This document shows positions 8,501-17,417 of a stretch of DNA of 64,000 bases, one piece after another. The position numbers were made by a program, and so were the translations under genes. Position 1 is the first letter of the stretch. Every line of letters starts with the position of its first letter. Location: the NCBI GenBank assembly GCA_963761035.1, contig CAVXFH010000002.1, positions 1,550,001 through 1,614,000 of the forward strand, written 5' to 3'. The notes under the pieces were generated by a model. The model was not told the origin of the DNA. It saw only the letters and a program-made list of their open reading frames with translations, and did no database searches. This DNA comes from JARRQJ01 sp963761035 (GTDB taxonomy: Bacteria; Pseudomonadota; Gammaproteobacteria; DRLM01).

Positions 8501-11347
8501 ATGGGGCTAGAGCCGCGCGGCGCGCGTCAACGTTACCTGAGCTCAGTGGCGATAGGGTTTGCCGCCGTGCCGCTGGCGGGTTATGCGGTGGTGCTGTGGC
8601 TGGGAAAGCCGGATGGCTTTTCGCTGGTTCAATCCTGGCCGGGGCGTTTATTGATGATATTCGCCGCCGTCTGGTGGGTGGCGGGCGTTGCCCATTTTCG
8701 TCAAATTCTCAGCTTGGCGGTGCCCCGGAAAGAAGGCGAGGCGGTAAGCCCCGCCACCTTGTCACGGTGTCTTGGACAATTGCACAGCCATTATTGGCAG
8801 TGGTTGTGCGCTTATGCGGTGATCGCCTCGCTATTTTACGCCATCGCGGGCATTACCGACCTCGCCGCGCCTATTACGAGCTTTGAATGGGCGCAATTCA
8901 TGCTGATCCAATTGATCGTGGCCTTGTTGGTGGGCATGCCTTTCTATTTGACGGCGGAAACAAGCTTGGGCAATTTTGCCGCCGTCGCCGGGTTGGACAA
9001 AGTTTACTCCCCAATCGAGAGCAGGGTGTTGTTGTTCGGGGTGCTGATGCCGCTGTTGGCCGGTCTCGCGTTAATGTACTTCTACTGGTGGCGTGCACGC
9101 TTATGGACGGCGGAGGAGTTGCTGGTGTGGAGCGTACTGGGCATATTAGTGCTTGCCTCTTCCGTTCTGGGATTGCGCGGTATCTACGCGGCTATACGAC
9201 CATTGCAGACGCTATTGGCCGCTCGAGGCGCCCTTCCGCGGGGCCTTGAGTCCTTGCGCCCGGTCTCCGCGGATGAAATAGGATTAGTGATCCAATCGCT
9301 GGGCAATTTGGGCCGTTCCTTGGCCAGCCAGGGAGTAGACACCCAGGCGGTCATTAATGCCGTACCCGGTGCTGTTATCATTACCGATGCGGCGGGCCGC
9401 ATCAATACATTCAATGCAGTTGCGGAAAATATCTTCGGCTATCAAGCCGACAAGCTGCGCGGCCTATCGATCCGCGGTTTGTTGCCGACCTTTGCCTGTG
9501 AGGACGGTGTACCGAGCTTGGTGCAAGGCGAACAGGCGATCCGCGGACGTCACCATGATGGTAGTACCTTTCCCATTCTGGTTCGCATGAGCAAGGTCAA
9601 GCCGGACAATAATATCTTGTACTTTTGCCAGATAAAGGACGATCCCTTGAGCGATAAGGCGCAGCGGTGCATACAACAGGCAGAGACGATCTACCGCAAT
9701 TTGGTGGAATCTTCCCGCGATCTCATTTGGAGCATGGATAAGAGCGGACGGTGGACCTTCATCAATTCCGCCGCTAAGTGCATCTACGGCGTCGAGGCGG
9801 CGGAGTTGACGGGCCGCAGCGCGCATGAATTCACCGAGCCTGACTATCTGGAACGCGAAAAGGCGGCATTCAAAGCGTTGTGGCAAGGTAAAGAATGGCT
9901 GAATTTTGACAGCGTTCATCGCGATAGCGAAGGGATGTTGCACCACTTGCATTTCATCGCCACAGCCAGCAAAGACGAACATGGAGAAGTGGTGGCCATA
10001 AATGGTATCGCCCGCGACGTAACGGAACGCAAGATGTATGAGCAGAAGCTCGCTTATCAAGCCACTCATGACACCCTTACCGGTTTGTTCAACCGGAATT
10101 ATCTGCGCCAAGAGTTGGAACGCATGCTGGCGAGGGTAGCGAGAGGCAATGCGGGCGGGGTTTTGATGTTTGTGGATCTCGATCAATTGAAGTTCATCAA
10201 CGATAACCTCGGTCACGCAGTGGGAGACAGATTATTGGTTGAAACGGCGCGACTGATGAAAGCCCATGTCCGCGAAGGCGATTTGCTGGCCCGCTACGGC
10301 GGCGATGAATTTACGGTGCTGTTATATAACACGGCTGACGAAGGCGCCCGCACCATGGCGGAAAACTTGCGTGTCCGTTTAGGCGAATATAAATTTCTCG
10401 AGGGAGGCAATGTCTATTCCCTGACCTGCAGTGTCGGCCTCGCCTTGATCGACGCAACCGTAAAGTCCGTCGATGAGTGCCTGTCTCAGGCGGAACGCGC
10501 TTGTAATAACGCCAAGACCTTAGGGCGCAATCAAGTGGTTTTCCATGCGCCGCCGGAAACGAAGCGCGCGGACATCCAGGATAGCGGTTGGGTGGACCGC
10601 ATCAAGCCCTTGATGGAAGAAGAGCGGTTCAGACTGATTTATCAGCCCATCATGGCCGTCGCCACCGGCAGCATCTACGATTATGAAGTGTTGGCCCGCA
10701 TGGAGGAAGGCGAAGGCCATTTGTTGACGCCCGGCGCATTCCTGCCAACCGTGGAACGCCTGGGCATGAGCCGGCAGCTGGACCGCTGCGTGGCAGCAAA
10801 GGCGATTCGGCAATTGGCGGAATTGCGCAAAGCGGGCCAAGCGGTGCGGTTCGCTATCAATCTGACCCCGTCCGCGCTGGCCGATGATGCGCTATTGAGG
10901 TTGCTCCATGATGTGCTCGCCGAGACGAAATTGGACGCCTCGGTGTTGACGTTCGAGATAAAGGAAACGGCAGCCGTGACGGACCTGGCCGCCGCCGCCG
11001 ATTTCATCCGCGCCGTGAAAGAAATGGGGGCGCGGGTGGCCTTGGAACATTTCGGCCTGGGCTTCAGTTCATTTACCTACCTTAAGCACTTGCCTGTGGA
11101 CGCCCTGAAGATTGACGGCTCTTATGTGCAAGGCCTGGCGCAGTCGCTGGTCAATCAGGTGGTGGTGCGTTCCATCAATCAAGTGGCCCATGCCTTGGGC
11201 AAGGTCACCATCGCGCCGCAGGTGGAAAACAAAGAGGCTTTAACGTTAGTGCGGGATCTCGGCGTGGACTACGTGCAGGGGTATTTTGTGGGCAGGCCGG
11301 AGCAGACTATTGGCGTCGACCGTTATATCACCGCCGCATTACGATAA
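8501..11347 (+). CDS. Membrane PAS-PAS-GGDEF-EAL cyclic-di-GMP protein
   Basis: This 948-residue protein has about six N-terminal membrane helices (residues 13-225), two PAS domains (about 275-375 and 390-505), a GGDEF domain (about 515-675) and an EAL domain (about 695-940). The cyclase site is intact (RYGGDEF), and an inhibitory RxxD site (REGD) lies five residues upstream. The EAL domain is altered: EAL reads EVL and the metal-binding DDFG reads EHFG, although NLT, FEIKE, LKIDGSYV and QGYFVG are present. It is probably a diguanylate cyclase with a sensory or c-di-GMP-binding EAL domain rather than a phosphodiesterase. It converges on uvrD with a 10-bp gap. Confidence 0.9.
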   Translation: MGLEPRGARQRYLSSVAIGFAAVPLAGYAVVLWLGKPDGFSLVQSWPGRLLMIFAAVWWVAGVAHFRQILSLAVPRKEGEAVSPATLSRCLGQLHSHYWQWLCAYAVIASLFYAIAGITDLAAPITSFEWAQFMLIQLIVALLVGMPFYLTAETSLGNFAAVAGLDKVYSPIESRVLLFGVLMPLLAGLALMYFYWWRARLWTAEELLVWSVLGILVLASSVLGLRGIYAAIRPLQTLLAARGALPRGLESLRPVSADEIGLVIQSLGNLGRSLASQGVDTQAVINAVPGAVIITDAAGRINTFNAVAENIFGYQADKLRGLSIRGLLPTFACEDGVPSLVQGEQAIRGRHHDGSTFPILVRMSKVKPDNNILYFCQIKDDPLSDKAQRCIQQAETIYRNLVESSRDLIWSMDKSGRWTFINSAAKCIYGVEAAELTGRSAHEFTEPDYLEREKAAFKALWQGKEWLNFDSVHRDSEGMLHHLHFIATASKDEHGEVVAINGIARDVTERKMYEQKLAYQATHDTLTGLFNRNYLRQELERMLARVARGNAGGVLMFVDLDQLKFINDNLGHAVGDRLLVETARLMKAHVREGDLLARYGGDEFTVLLYNTADEGARTMAENLRVRLGEYKFLEGGNVYSLTCSVGLALIDATVKSVDECLSQAERACNNAKTLGRNQVVFHAPPETKRADIQDSGWVDRIKPLMEEERFRLIYQPIMAVATGSIYDYEVLARMEEGEGHLLTPGAFLPTVERLGMSRQLDRCVAAKAIRQLAELRKAGQAVRFAINLTPSALADDALLRLLHDVLAETKLDASVLTFEIKETAAVTDLAAAADFIRAVKEMGARVALEHFGLGFSSFTYLKHLPVDALKIDGSYVQGLAQSLVNQVVVRSINQVAHALGKVTIAPQVENKEALTLVRDLGVDYVQGYFVGRPEQTIGVDRYITAALR

Positions 11348-11357
11348 GCCATATCCA

Positions 11358-13514
11358 TTACACCGCCTGCAGCTTGGCATAGGCCAACACCAACCACTTA
11401 CTGCCGACACCGGCGAAATTGACCTGCACTCGCGCGCCGCTGCCCTGTCCTTCGTAGTTGGTGACGATGCCTTCGCCGAAGGCGGCGTGGACCACGTGTT
11501 GTCCCAGGCGTAATCCGCCTTCTATTTCGGGTTCGAATGAGCGAGCGCCAATCGCGGCGGGAAGGGTGATATGCGCGCGGGGCCGCACCTCCTGCAATAA
11601 CGCCGCGGGAATTTCACTCAGGAATCGCGAAGGGCGGGGATAGGTCTCCGTACCGTGCAGACGTCGGCTTTCCGCATAGGTAAGATACAGTTCGCGCTCG
11701 GCACGGGTGATGCCCACGTAACAGAGGCGGCGCTCTTCCTCGAGCCGGCCTTCCTCGGCGATGGACATTTGATGGGGAAACAAACCCTCTTCAACGCCGC
11801 AGATGAACACCAGGGAAAATTCCAAACCCTTGGCGGAGTGCAGCGTCATCAATTGCACGCAATCTTCCCATTCGTTTCCCCGTCCTTCGCCCGCTTCCAG
11901 GGCGGCATGCGTGAGAAAGGCGGAGAGGGGGTCGAGTTCGCCGTCCTCTTCACCCTGAAATTGCCGTGCGGCGCTGATTAATTCTTCCAGGTTTTCCACC
12001 CGCGCCTGCCCCACCTCGCCTTTTTCCTTGCGATAGTGATCGAGCAGGCCGCTGTGATGGACAACGTGCTCCACTTTCTCGCCTAAATCGAAGTGAGCGG
12101 CATCGGCGGCAAGGCGTTCGATAAGATCAATGAAAGCTTTCAACGCAACGCTGGCGCGCCCCGTCAGCATCGAAGAATTGAGCAAGGCGACGGCGGCGCG
12201 GAACAATGAGACCGGATGGTGTCTGACGTAATCGCGCACCGCACCCACCGTGCGTTCGCCTATACCGCGGGTAGGAGTGTTCACCGCGCGTTCGAACGAT
12301 GCATCGTCATCGCGGTTGGCGATGAGGCGCAGATAGGCCAAGGCATCCTTGATCTCGGCGCGCTCGAAGAAGCGCAGCCCTCCGTAAACGCGGTAAGGCA
12401 TGCCTGCCGCCAACAAGGCCTCTTCCAAGACCCGCGACTGGGCGTTGGAGCGATAAAGGATCGCCGCCGCGTCGCGGCGGTTACCCGCATCCGCCCAATG
12501 GCGCAGCCGCTCCACGATGAAACGCGCCTCATCCAGTTCGTTGAAGGCGGCGTAGAGCAGGATGGGATCGCCCTGCGCGCCGCGCGTCCATAATTCCTTG
12601 CCGAGACGGCCGTCGTTGTGGGCGATCAGCGCGTTAGCCGCGGCGAGAATGGTGCGCGTCGAACGGTAATTTTCCTCCAGACGCAACACCCGCGTGCCGG
12701 GAAAGTCCTTGCTGAAACGCTGAATGTTCTCGATGCGCGCGCCGCGCCAGCCGTAAATGGATTGATCGTCGTCGCCCACCGCGAACAGATTGCCGCGCTC
12801 GCCCGCCAACAGCCGCAGCCAGGCATATTGAATGGCGTTGGTATCTTGAAACTCATCCACCAGAATGCGCTGAAAACGATGTTGATAATGGGCGAGAATA
12901 TCCCCGCGGTCGCGCAGCAATTCATGGGCGCGCAGCAACAGCTCGGCGAAATCCACCAAACCGGCGCGGCGGCAGTTGTCTTCATACGCCTGATAGATGC
13001 GCACCATCTGCGCGGTGAAGGGATCGCCGCGGCCGTCGATGTGCTGCGGGCGCAGACCCTCGTCCTTGCGGCCGTTGATGTACCATTGCGCTTGCCGCGG
13101 CGGCCATTTGGCCTCGTCAAGTTCCAAGGCTTTCAGCAGACGGCGGATTAAGCGATATTGATCGTCGGCATCGAGAATCTGAAAGGTCTGCGGTAAGCCG
13201 GAATCGCGCCAATGGGCGCGCAGCAGGCGGTGGGCCAGATTGTGAAAGGTCCCCACCCACATGCCGCCCACCGGGATCCCCAATAATTGTTCGGTGCGGC
13301 CGCGCATCTCCGCGGCGGCCTTATTGGTGAAAGTTACCGCCAATATGCCGTAGGGCGAGGCGCCCTCCACGCGGATCAGCCAGGCGATGCGGTGCACCAG
13401 CACGCGGGTCTTGCCGCTGCCGGCGCCGGCGATCACCAGCACCGGCCCGGAAGGGGCGGTCACCGCCTCGCGTTGCGCATCGTTGAGTGGATCGAGGAGA
13501 TCGGAGACATCCAT
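11358..13514 (-). CDS. uvrD: DNA helicase II
   Basis: This 3'-5' superfamily 1 helicase acts in mismatch repair and nucleotide excision repair. The start at 13514 gives 718 residues beginning MDVSDLLDPLNDAQREAV, which matches E. coli UvrD; an upstream in-frame start at 13556 would add 14 unlikely residues. Visible motifs are the Walker A AGAGSGKTR, the Q-motif region LNDAQREAV, VDEFQDTNAIQY (motif II), GDDDQSIYGWRGA (motif III), LEENYRST (IV), TLHSAKGLEF (V) and VGITRAERELY (VI). It is transcribed alone, convergent with the GGDEF/EAL gene. Confidence 0.95.
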   Translation of the reverse strand: MDVSDLLDPLNDAQREAVTAPSGPVLVIAGAGSGKTRVLVHRIAWLIRVEGASPYGILAVTFTNKAAAEMRGRTEQLLGIPVGGMWVGTFHNLAHRLLRAHWRDSGLPQTFQILDADDQYRLIRRLLKALELDEAKWPPRQAQWYINGRKDEGLRPQHIDGRGDPFTAQMVRIYQAYEDNCRRAGLVDFAELLLRAHELLRDRGDILAHYQHRFQRILVDEFQDTNAIQYAWLRLLAGERGNLFAVGDDDQSIYGWRGARIENIQRFSKDFPGTRVLRLEENYRSTRTILAAANALIAHNDGRLGKELWTRGAQGDPILLYAAFNELDEARFIVERLRHWADAGNRRDAAAILYRSNAQSRVLEEALLAAGMPYRVYGGLRFFERAEIKDALAYLRLIANRDDDASFERAVNTPTRGIGERTVGAVRDYVRHHPVSLFRAAVALLNSSMLTGRASVALKAFIDLIERLAADAAHFDLGEKVEHVVHHSGLLDHYRKEKGEVGQARVENLEELISAARQFQGEEDGELDPLSAFLTHAALEAGEGRGNEWEDCVQLMTLHSAKGLEFSLVFICGVEEGLFPHQMSIAEEGRLEEERRLCYVGITRAERELYLTYAESRRLHGTETYPRPSRFLSEIPAALLQEVRPRAHITLPAAIGARSFEPEIEGGLRLGQHVVHAAFGEGIVTNYEGQGSGARVQVNFAGVGSKWLVLAYAKLQAV

Positions 13515-13613
13515 GGCGGCGATTTTACCAGATTGTAGGCGCGCCAAGCCGGGCACGATTCCAACCTGTAAAGGGTGTGCGGATGCCGATGTAACGCGGC
13601 TGCACCTACACTG

Positions 13614-13619
13614 ATTATA
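13614..13619 (-). promoter_or_regulatory. Possible -10 element for uvrD
   Basis: On the minus strand this reads TATAAT, a perfect -10 hexamer, about 100 bp upstream of the uvrD start. No good -35 hexamer lies at the correct spacing, so the call is weak. Confidence 0.3.
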
Positions 13620-13759
13620 ACCGTGACGATAGATAGACGAAGGAATGCGATCGAACCACGCTCATAGGCGATGGGTTTAGGCATGCAGGTCGATGCCGGC
13701 AATGATGTATTGTTCCGCGACTAAGAATTTACGGATGACCGGCTGCTAATCCATCACTA

Positions 13760-16519
13760 TCAGCGCCGCTTCCAACAAGCGGGTCTGGGTTTATGCTCAC
13801 TCCGGGAATAAACCTGGCGGACCATAAAGCCGCAAAGCACTAATAAACAAAAGGGATAGGAAATACCCCCGTAGCCTCCGCTGGTATCTACCACGAGGGT
13901 AACCTTGGAGACTGAATTGTTATCCGCATTCGTATCTGTTTGATTCGCTCTCACGAGGGTCGCGGAGTTCGTGGCCCTGCCGATCGCGTTGGGAATGATA
14001 GATATCGCTATGGCGGCGGAAGTGTTGGCGCTGATGGCGTCCAAAACGCATGTCGCGGTAGAGCTCGTATGAGTGCAAAATCCCTGAGATGGACTTATCC
14101 CCGCCAATACGGAATCTGTCACGGTGTCCTGCACCGTTACGCCGGTCGCATCTGCCGGCCCATTATTGGTGATGGTGACCGTATAGGTAACCGGGGTCGC
14201 GACCGCGACGGGCCCGGTTTTATCGTTCATGGTCACGGCGATATCAGACAGGCTCGACGGATCTTCGCCGTAGGTCAAACTCGTCAAAAAGGCATCATTG
14301 CCGAACCCGACGTAGCCTTGAAAAGAATTGAGAGTCCGAGGAAAATCAAACGAACTTGTCGTCCCTACAAAAAATGCATAATTTGTAGTCCCTTTATTCC
14401 CCAGGGCTATGCCGTTGATGGTGTCATCGCCCGTTCCGCCCGCATAGGAGGAGAACAGGATCGTAGCGCCGTCGCTGGACAGTTCCGAAATAAATCCGTC
14501 GCTGTTGCCTAAACGCTGCAGTTGAAGGGGGCTCTGGAGCGGCAGGTTCGTTGATGAACTCGACCCCACCACCCAAGCCTCGTTATTCTCGCCTAAGGCA
14601 ATGCCCTGCCCCTGGTCGTCGCCATCGCCGCCCAGGTAGGTTGAGTAAATCAGATCCGTTCCGGCCGGATTGATTTCAGTGACAAAGGCGTCAAATTTGC
14701 CGCCGGCGTGAGCCGCCTGCAAGGGATTTTTGGTAGGGAAGAGTGGGTTTGGTATAAAGCTTGGCGTAGTCTGACCATTCGAGGAGGTCTTGCCGGTGAC
14801 ATAGGCATTGCCGTTAGTGTCGATGGCGATGGCCGCGATGTAGTCGTCGCCGCCGCCGCCCAGATAGGTGAGGTAATTTAAGGTGGAGCCGTCGCCGTTG
14901 AGCTTTCCAACGAAGCCTTCATAAGCGCCTCCGTTGTAGACCTGTTGAAACGGCGTTCCATTGCCTGCCGATACAGGCAGATCGGTGGACCCTGTAATCC
15001 CGCCAAAATAGACAGACCCCGCACTGTCGACCGCGAGGGAGGTAATTTGATCGTAACTTTGGCCGCCGATACATTTTGGCGTGGATACTAAATTACCGGT
15101 TGTGGCATCCAGTTTAGCGATGAAGCCGTCGCCCTGGCCGGCGGTCGATGCGCAGATCCCACCCTGCGAGGCGGTGCCGCCGCCGACATAGAGGTAATTG
15201 CTGCCCGTGGTCGTGTCCGTACGGAACGCAATCGCAAGACCGGCATCCAGGTCGGTACCGCCCAGGTACCTGGTATAGTCGAGCTTGCCGCTGACAACAT
15301 CTTTGTTGTTGACATCTTTGTCGACGTTGCGCAATTTAAAAACGAAGGCATCCAGGGTACCGATGTTGTGATCCAAGGTGGGCAAGCCGGGAAAGGCGGG
15401 CGAGTGCGTTTCGCCGGTAACATAGACATTGCAGAGGTTAAACGTATTGGTGCAATCGCCGTCAATGGCGATGCCGTGCGCAACATCCTCGTCCGGCCCG
15501 CCGATGAATGCCGAATACAGGACGCTTGTGCCGGTCGGGTCGACTACAATGACGAACACATCCGATATCCCGCCGCCGCCCGCCTTTACGCCGGCCGCTA
15601 CCTGGGTAAAATCCGCGGCACCGACAGTGCCGGTGATATAGCGATTACCGGCGCTGTCCAGCGCCACGGCGACCGCCGCGTCATCGCCGGTACTGCCCAC
15701 ATACGTACTGTAGCTGATCACCGGATCGATGACCAAGGGTTTGGAATTATCATAGGCGCCGAGTCTGAATCCCACTGCGTGGTGGTTTTCCAGAATAAAG
15801 GCCGCGTCGATTATCTTGCGCGTACCGCCGGTCACTTGATAGGCGACTGGCTTCTTAAGTGCCAAATCACCCTGTCCGCTTTCGAACAGCAAATCTCCGT
15901 CTTGGTTGAGGCGCATCTTGTCAGCGCCATCAAAGGTCATGCGTATGTGAGCCGGGTCCGCCTGCGGAGCCAGCATGAAATCGAACTCCATGCGGTCCTG
16001 ATCGCCGTAATAAAGAAGGTCGGTGCCCGGATATACACCGCGATACTCGACGCTTGAATAGGTTGGAACATCTTCATGCCATTGGGAGGGATCAGCGCCA
16101 ATGAAATACTGCACTCGCCCGGGGAGCGGGGATTTCCCCCGGCCGACCGCATTTGCGTTGGCATCCACCAAACGCATTTTGAGTGCCATAGCGGCCTTGG
16201 TGCCGTTGTCGCGCGGGACGGAGGGCCGTGAACGAAGGAGCGCGCCCGAGGCGTTCAAGGAAAACGCATAACCCGGACCGTGAGCAAGGAACTGGGTTTG
16301 CGCGTCGAACTGGCCGAGGTTGGGCTCGAAAGCGAGCGGGAGACGAACCTTATCGATTTGCGCCAAGGTGGGCTTGGGGATCGTAATCGGAGCATTTGGC
16401 GAGTCTCGAACATGAATGGAATACACAAGCAGGAGAACGCCTACTAGTCCGAGAAATAGATAGCTTGCCCTATCTACAATTTTAAAATAGCTGCCGTAGC
16501 GCAATATATTGGTTAGCAT
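13760..16519 (-). CDS. Large SBBP-repeat / DUF11 surface protein
   Basis: This 919-residue protein has an N-terminal membrane or signal segment (about residues 18-37). An N-terminal beta domain follows (residues 50-265, LAFEPNLGQFDAQTQFLA), as found in SBBP-repeat proteins. Seven SBBP beta-propeller repeats cover about residues 270-740, each built on TYLGGxGDD plus a GNxYVTG strand. A DUF11 domain follows (about 750-865, VTYTVTITNNGPADATGVTV). The tail has GGYGGISYP, a hydrophobic helix and basic residues, resembling a GlyGly-CTERM sorting signal, although the basic tail is long. Function is unknown; surface display is inferred. Signal and tail suggest export. Confidence 0.8.
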   Translation of the reverse strand: MLTNILRYGSYFKIVDRASYLFLGLVGVLLLVYSIHVRDSPNAPITIPKPTLAQIDKVRLPLAFEPNLGQFDAQTQFLAHGPGYAFSLNASGALLRSRPSVPRDNGTKAAMALKMRLVDANANAVGRGKSPLPGRVQYFIGADPSQWHEDVPTYSSVEYRGVYPGTDLLYYGDQDRMEFDFMLAPQADPAHIRMTFDGADKMRLNQDGDLLFESGQGDLALKKPVAYQVTGGTRKIIDAAFILENHHAVGFRLGAYDNSKPLVIDPVISYSTYVGSTGDDAAVAVALDSAGNRYITGTVGAADFTQVAAGVKAGGGGISDVFVIVVDPTGTSVLYSAFIGGPDEDVAHGIAIDGDCTNTFNLCNVYVTGETHSPAFPGLPTLDHNIGTLDAFVFKLRNVDKDVNNKDVVSGKLDYTRYLGGTDLDAGLAIAFRTDTTTGSNYLYVGGGTASQGGICASTAGQGDGFIAKLDATTGNLVSTPKCIGGQSYDQITSLAVDSAGSVYFGGITGSTDLPVSAGNGTPFQQVYNGGAYEGFVGKLNGDGSTLNYLTYLGGGGDDYIAAIAIDTNGNAYVTGKTSSNGQTTPSFIPNPLFPTKNPLQAAHAGGKFDAFVTEINPAGTDLIYSTYLGGDGDDQGQGIALGENNEAWVVGSSSSTNLPLQSPLQLQRLGNSDGFISELSSDGATILFSSYAGGTGDDTINGIALGNKGTTNYAFFVGTTSSFDFPRTLNSFQGYVGFGNDAFLTSLTYGEDPSSLSDIAVTMNDKTGPVAVATPVTYTVTITNNGPADATGVTVQDTVTDSVLAGISPSQGFCTHTSSTATCVLDAISANTSAAIAISIIPNAIGRATNSATLVRANQTDTNADNNSVSKVTLVVDTSGGYGGISYPFCLLVLCGFMVRQVYSRSEHKPRPACWKRR

Positions 16520-16622
16520 TGAATTTCTATAAGATGGGCAGGACTAGAGTATATGCTTTTGTTACCGCATAGAAAAATACTTCCAAGAAGATGCTATCAC
16601 CTTACTCCAGGAGGATACCTCA

Positions 16623-16769
16623 ATGGTTTCTTGGACAGTGCTACGGGCTGGGGCATCGGTATTGATTGGTTCTTTTTCGCACAACCTAAAGTGCTATCTC
16701 CGCTTCCGCGGCCATCCTGCACCCTGCGTCGCGCAATTCCCATCCCGCACCATGGTTCCCATTAGATAA
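16623..16769 (+). CDS. Possible 48-residue micro-ORF
   Basis: The ATG at 16623 is preceded by a full Shine-Dalgarno sequence (CAGGAGGAT) at good spacing. The predicted product starts MVSWTVLRAGASVLIGSFSH and is weakly hydrophobic at its N-terminus and basic at its C-terminus. The composition is not clearly protein-like, and another frame covers the same bases. The only real support is the ribosome-binding site, which matches that of the better micro-ORF 310 bp downstream. Confidence 0.25.
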   Translation: MVSWTVLRAGASVLIGSFSHNLKCYLRFRGHPAPCVAQFPSRTMVPIR

Positions 16770-16935
16770 GTACTCTACCCCAAGGATTCACCAGCCGCCA
16801 CCAAGGGCTTCTCGGCTCTGCGCTTACTCCTTGTATTACTATCGTATTACTATCTCTATGCGAATCGGCGGCGGGAACTCTCCATCGCCTTAATAGGTCT
16901 TAATTCCTATATTAACATCGTAGGAGGATAGGGCA

Positions 16936-17040
16936 ATGCAATCATTAGTCCCTGAAAATGCCGGCAGTTATCTGGCGACTATCGCGGTGATCGCGTTGGT
17001 AGCATTTAGTATCTATTCCATGGCCCGCGTGTGGGGCTGA
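16936..17040 (+). CDS. Small single-pass membrane protein, 34 residues
   Basis: An ATG at 16936 sits 8 bp after a perfect AGGAGG. The frame encodes MQSLVPENAGSYLATIAVI then ALVAFSIYSMARVWG and stops with TGA at 17038-17040. The product has a short polar N-terminus and one membrane helix of about 20 residues ending in R-V-W-G, a plausible membrane micro-protein. I do not recognise a family. Perfect ribosome-binding site, uninterrupted hydrophobic stretch and suitable length support it; no homology is known to me. Confidence 0.5.
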   Translation: MQSLVPENAGSYLATIAVIALVAFSIYSMARVWG

Positions 17041-17100
17041 TCAGTCCAATCCAGATCAAAGCGGAAGAACCGGCTTTTCCTTCCTGCCCCCGGCCTATTG

Positions 17101-17146
17101 CCCTTCAACCGATTAATATTTGGGATACATTTGCTGGGCGTTATTT
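17101..17146. repeat. Palindrome-like repeat, related to 17916-17970
   Basis: The left part (CAACCGATTAATATTTGGG) resembles AACCCGTTAATTATATGG of the copy at 17916, and the right part shares CTGGGCGTT. The middle differs. It could be a decayed copy of the same intergenic element. Confidence 0.3.
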
Positions 17147-17330
17147 TAATGTCCTGTTTTTGACAATTATATTTCGAGCAATTCATTAATGGCGGATTTC
17201 GCACTCGACCCGTTGCCGTCATTCGACCGAAAAAGCGCGAAGGTACGTGTTATGCGATGCGCTTCCGTCGACCCTGGCCAAAAGAATGGCTTAATTCGGT
17301 GACCCGCTGGCTATCGTGATTTCGCGTCAT

Positions 17331-17358
17331 TTGAAAAACTAGATATATTGTTTATACT
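17331..17358 (+). promoter_or_regulatory. Promoter of the lysine-rich RHH-like gene
   Basis: TTGAAA (17331-17336) and TATACT (17353-17358) are separated by 16 bp, each matching five of six consensus bases. The start site would be about 40 bp before the Shine-Dalgarno of the gene at 17418. This is one of the clearest sigma70-type promoters in the window. Confidence 0.55.
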
Positions 17359-17371
17359 GTATATATTGATA
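17343..17371. promoter_or_regulatory. Palindrome and repeats over the -10 box, possible operator
   Basis: TATACTGTATA (17353-17363) is a palindrome around one central base and covers the -10 hexamer. The 8-mer ATATATTG occurs on both sides (17343 and 17361). CTGTATATAT also resembles half of a LexA box, but the second half is missing. Autoregulation by the downstream ribbon-helix-helix-like protein is a reasonable inference. Confidence 0.35.
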
Positions 17372-17417
17372 AATTTTGAGTTTTGAATGTTCCGCCTATA
17401 TACAGGAGGAGAATTGC

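Larger units (their letters stand above)
16520..17330. other. Sparse intergenic segment with two micro-ORFs
   Basis: This stretch lies between the SBBP protein and the lysine-rich protein. It holds two short open frames with strong Shine-Dalgarno sequences (listed separately), a direct repeat of TATTACTATC near 16836-16855, and a palindromic repeat-like sequence at 17101-17146. No longer gene is supported on either strand. Confidence 0.5.

Noticed and set aside
13515..13556. N-terminal extension of UvrD
   Set aside because: The start MDVSDLL matches known UvrD proteins; the extra 14 residues do not.
16553..16765. 70-codon frame overlapping the first micro-ORF
   Set aside because: The strong Shine-Dalgarno lies inside it and serves another frame.
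17356..17371. LexA box
   Set aside because: Only one half (CTGTATATAT) is present; the CAG half is missing.
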